The translations under genes and the position numbers were made by a program. The notes under the pieces are model-generated. The model did not search any database, had not been told where the DNA came from, and saw only the letters and a program-made list of their open reading frames with translations. A stretch of DNA of 64,000 nucleotides from Bacteriovoracaceae bacterium. Lineage in GTDB: Bacteria > Bdellovibrionota > Bacteriovoracia > Bacteriovoracales > Bacteriovoracaceae. Below are positions 60,180-64,000 of the stretch, one piece after another (positions within the stretch are counted from its first letter, which is position 1; each line of letters begins with the position of its first letter). The DNA lies in NCBI GenBank assembly GCA_024711325.1, contig JANJTC010000003.1, forward strand, positions 1-64,000, written 5' to 3'.

Positions 60180-60713
60180 ATGATCAGGATATTTATTTTT
60201 TTTCTCGTGACTTCTTGTACTCATCAGCAACTTGTAATTCCTTACAGTAGAAAAGATTGGAAGCATTGGACTGACTCTAACCGAAATTGTCTCAATACTC
60301 GAAATGAAGTTTTAAAATCCCGTTCTTTAATCCCTGTCAAATTGAATAAGCGTGGCTGTACCGTCCTTACGGGTAGATGGCAGGATTATTACTACCCGGA
60401 ATTTCACAGCACCCCCAAGAAGATTGATATCGATCACCTCGTTCCATTGAAGCATGCTCATAGTTATGGAGGCGCTCATTGGTCAAAAAAACAAAAAGAA
60501 AAGTTTGCGAATGATCCGGATAATCTGGTTATAACTAATCGATCTTATAATCGGAAAAAAGGAGCTAAAGGAATTGATGCCTGGCTGCCTGTCCATCAGG
60601 AATATGCTTGTAAGTACATTAAAGATTGGATGAAGATTAAAGAAAAGTATCAACTCTCATTCTCTTCAAGTGAAGGAAAAACAATTAAACAGGCAAAATG
60701 TAAGTTTAATTAA
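60180..60713 (+). CDS. Exported lipoprotein HNH-type nuclease
   Basis: The 177-residue product has a lipoprotein signal (LVTSC, Cys13). The HNH/DUF1524-like active site is visible as DIDHLVPLKHAH (Asp85, His86) and NDPDNLVITNRSYNRKKGAKG, with Asn in NLVI and NR-K-G. Such exported nucleases digest foreign or prey DNA. Lipid anchoring would keep it on the envelope. It lies between a CBS protein and an RRM protein, with no evident partner. Confidence 0.87.
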   Translation: MIRIFIFFLVTSCTHQQLVIPYSRKDWKHWTDSNRNCLNTRNEVLKSRSLIPVKLNKRGCTVLTGRWQDYYYPEFHSTPKKIDIDHLVPLKHAHSYGGAHWSKKQKEKFANDPDNLVITNRSYNRKKGAKGIDAWLPVHQEYACKYIKDWMKIKEKYQLSFSSSEGKTIKQAKCKFN

Positions 60714-60751
60714 CTTGTTCTGTTCGAGGTACCGGCCGTAGGCTCTCGCCA

Positions 60752-61012
60752 ATGATGAATCCAAAAATATATGTTGGAAACCTCGGTTTTTCCATCTCAG
60801 TCAAGACCCTTACTAATATGTTTGCAAAATTTGGGAGAGTCCGCTCTGCAAAGATTGTAACGAATTATGAAACCAATCAAAGTAAAGGTTTTGCTTTTGT
60901 AGAAATGTGTTCTGGATATGAAGCTGAACTGGCAATTATGAGATTAAATGGTACCTATATGAATGGACGTACGATTAAAGTCAGTGCCGCTAAACCTCTA
61001 TTCCGTTTTTAA
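60752..61012 (+). CDS. RRM-type RNA-binding protein
   Basis: The 86-residue product (first Met may be the second ATG at 60755) is a single RNA recognition motif: RNP2 IYVGNL at residues 6-11 and RNP1 KGFAFVEM at residues 45-52, with the usual beta-alpha-beta pattern. Such stand-alone RRM proteins occur in cyanobacteria and other bacteria and bind mRNA, some in cold adaptation. No SD is obvious upstream. The RNA targets are not evident. Confidence 0.92.
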   Translation: MMNPKIYVGNLGFSISVKTLTNMFAKFGRVRSAKIVTNYETNQSKGFAFVEMCSGYEAELAIMRLNGTYMNGRTIKVSAAKPLFRF

Positions 61013-61246
61013 AGATTTTCTTAAATATTGATCAGACTTTTCATCGAATTTTATCTAGTTAGAGTATAGCCAATTTTTCTGGCTATCTAAAAAAAAACAA
61101 GTGCCAATTTTGCTTGATAGAAGAAAATCGCCCAAGGCTGCGAGAGTAATCACCTTTTTGATTTTTTAATGTTAGGCCTTAAATAGGTGATACCCTCTCT
61201 CATCAATAAACTTTCAAAATATTTAATTTAACAAGCGAATCTAAAA
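61013..61246 (+). promoter_or_regulatory. 234-base leader region of the motor-like operon
   Basis: No ORF of note. It holds a small hairpin ATAGCCA / TGGCTAT (61066-61086) and, further on, ATCACCT (61149-61155) and AGGTGAT (61185-61191) flanked by GAGAG/CTCTC, forming an imperfect inverted repeat with a 29-base centre. TTGATT (61158-61163) and TAAATA (61180-61185), 16 bases apart, are a weak candidate promoter that lies inside this repeat. The gene at 61247 has no clear ribosome site. Confidence 0.4.
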
Positions 61247-63148
61247 ATGAGTTTGGATTATCAAAAATTAAAGCAAAAAAACCAGGAAGACGGATCATTT
61301 TGGACTTCATATTCAGACTTGTTCATGGTTTTAAGCGTAGTCTTTTTACTTTTATATGTCGTAGGTTCTCTACGTACGGGAACTTCATCTGTACAGAATA
61401 TGATTAAGAATCAGAAGCTCAAAGCCGAGTCTCAGGATATGAAGAAACAGATTCAGGCATATAACGCTTTAAAAGATGATTACCTTGAAAAAGAAGCTTC
61501 TGCTGATGAAGCGAAAATGTACGAAGAACTTATGAGTAAACTTTCGCTTCTTCAAGATGAAGCGCATGAAGAAAAACGTCAACTTGAAGCACAAGCTGAG
61601 GAGAATGCGGCCAAAGCGCGGGCCCTGAACCAATACCAGCAAATGGTCAGAAATATTATTAATACGAATCTTTTATCCAATAAGAAAATTAAAACCCGTA
61701 ATGAAATGATTGTGAAGAAGAATGATGCTATTAAGGTCATGGATCAGACTATCCAAACTCAGACACAGGATATTCAGGAAAAAGCTGAAGTGATAGCGGC
61801 TAACCGTAAGCAGATTGATCAGCAGGAAAAAGAAATTTCAGAGAAACAAAAAGTGCTCGATGAAAAGAAAAAGCAAGTGGCAAAGCTTGAATCTCAGGTC
61901 GAAGAAAAAGCAAAGACTATTGCTGATAATCAGTCCAAAATTAATGTACTTAATTCCGACCTAAATCAAAAAATTATAGAACTTCAAAAGACTTCTCAGA
62001 GTGCCAATACGTCAAAAGCTGAGTTGAATCGTAAAATTGCCATTATGAAGCTTCAGAATGCTAAGAAAATTGGTGAGCTTCAAAATCAAACTAAAAGCAT
62101 GAAGGAATCGGTGAATGAAATCAACCGGGAACTTGCAAATGCTGCCGGTCAGTTAAACGATGCTAAAGGTAAAATTGCTCAACAAGAAGCACTTAAGCAA
62201 AAACTTGAGGCTGAAATGCTGGCAGCAAATGCTGCCCATGCCGCTAAAATGGCCGAGATGCGAAAAAGTTTCGATGACAAGATGAATGCCGAAAAAACCG
62301 CGCTGGAAAAACAACTAGAAGGGGAAAAGGCATCCGCAGCTGAAAAAATAAAACGTCTAGGAGAATTTAAAGATAAAGTTGCCGCTGAGAAGGCAGCCTT
62401 GGATAAACAATTGGCCAATCTAAAAAGTGAGGTTGGTAAAGTCAAAGGTGAAGCTGACCAGCTGAAAGGTCAGTTGGCCAATGCCCAAAAAGAGCACGGT
62501 CGATATATGGCAGCAATCGATCAGTTGGAAAAGGATAAGGCAGGACTATCCGGAGATTTAAAACGTGCTCAAGAAGTCATGAATGCCAAAAAGAAACTGG
62601 CCAAAAAAATTGCTGATAACCTGGCCAGAAATGGGATCAAAGCTGGGGTCGATGGTAAAACTGGGGATGTGACAATTCAATTTGGTGATGAATACTTTGA
62701 TACAGGTAGAGCTGATCTTAAGCCGAATATGAAGAATATTCTTAAGCAGTTCGTACCAACCTATTCGAAATCTCTTTTAGAAGATGAGAAAGTGGCCAAG
62801 GAAATTTCCTCAGTCGAGATTATCGGCTTTTCTTCTCCCACTTATCAGGGGCGATATATTGATCCACAAAGTTTGGCAGATAAAGATCGAGCTGCCGTTA
62901 GTTACAATCTGGATCTCTCTTATAATCGTGCAAAATCTATTTTTACTTATATGTTTGATAAAAAAAGTATGACCTATCAGCACCAGAAAGACATGCTTCC
63001 TTTAGTGAAAGTTACAGGACGAAGCTTCCTGGCAGAAGGTGTTAAAGGACGAGACATAGCTTCAGGTCTGCCAATAAAAGATTACTGTGCAAAATTTAAT
63101 TGTGAAAAATCTCAGAAAGTTATTATTCGTTTTAACTTGAAAGATTAA
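61247..63148 (+). CDS. MotB-like protein with a ~400-residue coiled coil and OmpA-type C-terminus
   Basis: The 633-residue product has an N-terminal SFWTSYSDLFMVLSVVFLLLYVV helix with Asp24 at the place of the MotB proton-carrying Asp. An almost unbroken coiled coil (about residues 55-460, rich in Lys, Glu, Gln, Ala) follows. The last ~165 residues are an OmpA/MotB-like peptidoglycan-binding domain (FGDEYFDTGRADLKPN, VEIIGFSSPT, YNLDLSYNRAKSIF). By MotB topology the coil and C-terminus are periplasmic. It precedes a MotA/ExbB-like gene by 21 bases, so the two likely form one ion-driven complex. MotB proteins normally lack such a coil. Confidence 0.85.
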   Translation: MSLDYQKLKQKNQEDGSFWTSYSDLFMVLSVVFLLLYVVGSLRTGTSSVQNMIKNQKLKAESQDMKKQIQAYNALKDDYLEKEASADEAKMYEELMSKLSLLQDEAHEEKRQLEAQAEENAAKARALNQYQQMVRNIINTNLLSNKKIKTRNEMIVKKNDAIKVMDQTIQTQTQDIQEKAEVIAANRKQIDQQEKEISEKQKVLDEKKKQVAKLESQVEEKAKTIADNQSKINVLNSDLNQKIIELQKTSQSANTSKAELNRKIAIMKLQNAKKIGELQNQTKSMKESVNEINRELANAAGQLNDAKGKIAQQEALKQKLEAEMLAANAAHAAKMAEMRKSFDDKMNAEKTALEKQLEGEKASAAEKIKRLGEFKDKVAAEKAALDKQLANLKSEVGKVKGEADQLKGQLANAQKEHGRYMAAIDQLEKDKAGLSGDLKRAQEVMNAKKKLAKKIADNLARNGIKAGVDGKTGDVTIQFGDEYFDTGRADLKPNMKNILKQFVPTYSKSLLEDEKVAKEISSVEIIGFSSPTYQGRYIDPQSLADKDRAAVSYNLDLSYNRAKSIFTYMFDKKSMTYQHQKDMLPLVKVTGRSFLAEGVKGRDIASGLPIKDYCAKFNCEKSQKVIIRFNLKD

Positions 63149-63169
63149 TTTTTAAGTAAGGTGGTACGT

Positions 63170-64000
63170 ATGTTCAGCCAGGATTTAGTACAAGGGCTAG
63201 TTGATGGAGTGGTGGTTTTTGCTACCGATCTCCTGATGCCTGTCATGGCAATCTTTTTTGTATTGGCGATTTCTCTTCGTTGCCTCATTTATTATACCGT
63301 GAAGCGAGAAGATTGGTTTTCCAAAGAGTTCACTAAAAGAGTGAAGAAATTTCAGGATGCACGCACTGAAGCGGCCGATCAGTCATTCTATGTAGTCTGC
63401 AAGAGGCTGCTGGAAATTACTTATTATGAAGTATTCGAAGTTAGGGCCATTATGAAGCGTCGGAATCCTGATGCTATCATGACTGTTACCGACCGGATTT
63501 TCTTAGTTCAGCAAGGCTCGGCGAGAATGGTCACGGATATTTTAAAACAAATCAAATATCTTAAATGGGGAGAACGCCCTAAGTTTCTGGAAATTTCAAA
63601 TAGCGTTCTTCGAAATAATCCTTGTTTTAACCGCGTCTTTGGAATTATTCCGGTTGGAGTTTTTAATGATTTTTTAAATACCGTTCCCGGACTTTTTATT
63701 GTCGGAGGGATCTTTGGTACCTTCCTTGGTATCATGAAGGCCCTGCCGGAGCTTGGGGGAATGAATCTGTCTGATGTGGAAGGTTCTAAACTCATCATGG
63801 ATAACTTTCTGTTAAAAATTTCTTTTTCTATGTCGACATCGATTATTGGGATCATCCTTTCAGTAACTATGAGTCTGGCCAATACATTTTTCTCTTGCGA
63901 AAAGGCCTATATGGAAACGGTAGAACGCTTGGAGAATGAACTGGATACTCTTTGGAACATGAGTTCAAATAATAAACTTCCTAGCCAAGTTTCAAACTTT
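63170..64000 (+). CDS. MotA/TolQ/ExbB-like channel protein, 3' partial
   Basis: ATG at 63170 follows AAGGTGG by 5 bases; the frame is open through the right edge (277 codons). Hydrophobic segments at about residues 17-43, 171-200 and 222-250 suit a MotA/TolQ/ExbB-type stator subunit. The second segment reads PGLFIVGGIFGTFLGI, close to the GTFLGI motif of ZorA- and ExbB-like proteins. A basic cytoplasmic region lies between about 44 and 165. With the MotB-like protein it should form a proton-driven membrane motor. Residues after 277 are outside the window. Confidence 0.82.
   Translation, partial: MFSQDLVQGLVDGVVVFATDLLMPVMAIFFVLAISLRCLIYYTVKREDWFSKEFTKRVKKFQDARTEAADQSFYVVCKRLLEITYYEVFEVRAIMKRRNPDAIMTVTDRIFLVQQGSARMVTDILKQIKYLKWGERPKFLEISNSVLRNNPCFNRVFGIIPVGVFNDFLNTVPGLFIVGGIFGTFLGIMKALPELGGMNLSDVEGSKLIMDNFLLKISFSMSTSIIGIILSVTMSLANTFFSCEKAYMETVERLENELDTLWNMSSNNKLPSQVSNF

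Noticed and set aside
62179..62445. Minus-strand frame over the coiled-coil gene.
   Set aside because: The Ala/Ser/Phe-rich product is the typical antisense of a Lys/Glu/Ala coil.
61247..64000. Classical Zorya defence system (ZorA-ZorB).
   Set aside because: Gene order and sizes differ: here the long coil is on the MotB-like protein, which comes first, and no ZorC/D is in view. I report a relative at most.
1..64000. tRNA, rRNA, CRISPR arrays, insertion sequences, integrases.
   Set aside because: I scanned for clover-leaf T-arm signatures, direct-repeat arrays and transposase motifs by eye and saw none. A dedicated tRNA or CRISPR search would settle it.

Overview
This 64 kb window is compact, AT-leaning bacterial chromosome (roughly 40% G+C by eye) with genes on both strands and no gene-free stretch over 300 bases. 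I see no rRNA or tRNA gene, CRISPR array or transposase. The gene content points to a didermic predatory-type bacterium of the Bdellovibrionota, most likely near Bacteriovorax/Peredibacter. The pointers are: many lipoproteins and signal-peptide proteins without recognisable families, a tail-fibre-like repeat protein, Asp-box and Ig-like surface lipoproteins, secreted S1 and S8 proteases, an exported HNH nuclease, and a TIGR03545/TIGR03546-type pair. That placement is an inference; no 16S gene is present.

Layout. 1-4.4 kb: the end of a large repeat protein open through the left edge, then small exported or coiled-coil proteins. 4.4-12.3 kb: an EpmA-like EF-P lysine ligase divergent from a long forward gene run (Nudix, ftsY, zapA, 5-formyl-THF cyclo-ligase, rny, SDR, membrane protein, Nudix, membrane protein, zinc-ribbon protein). 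12.3-16.4 kb: a CNNM/CorC-type protein behind a clear promoter and a possible leader peptide, a thioredoxin-reductase-like flavoprotein, a 2Fe-2S ferredoxin, and leucine dehydrogenase with a textbook terminator. 16.5-34.5 kb: mostly envelope and secreted proteins, plus a large radical SAM protein and a fused 2-oxoacid dehydrogenase E1. 34.5-37 kb: the TIGR03545/03546 pair.

37-44.7 kb is a sugar module: galE, glf (UDP-galactopyranose mutase), a glycoside-hydrolase/RmlD fusion, a glycosyltransferase and a divergent GH2 enzyme. It suggests galactofuranose plus a reduced deoxysugar or another modified sugar. 45-49 kb is an operon for lower tyrosine/phenylalanine breakdown (HisC-like aminotransferase, fumarylacetoacetase, homogentisate dioxygenase, flavin reductase-like protein), with no 4-hydroxyphenylpyruvate dioxygenase in view. 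49-61 kb mixes a multi-PAS histidine kinase coupled to a glutathione peroxidase, small exported proteins, an MFS exporter, a lipoprotein methyltransferase-like protein, SDR, CBS and RRM proteins, and a lipoprotein nuclease.

The most unusual locus is at the right edge (61.2-64 kb). A MotB-like protein has about 400 residues of coiled coil between its transmembrane helix and an OmpA-type domain. It is followed by a MotA/TolQ/ExbB-like channel protein that runs off the window. Together they look like a proton-driven inner-membrane motor of unusual architecture. Leucine dehydrogenase and the E1 fusion both fit branched-chain amino acid catabolism, and with the tyrosine operon they suggest a lifestyle that oxidises amino acids from digested protein.
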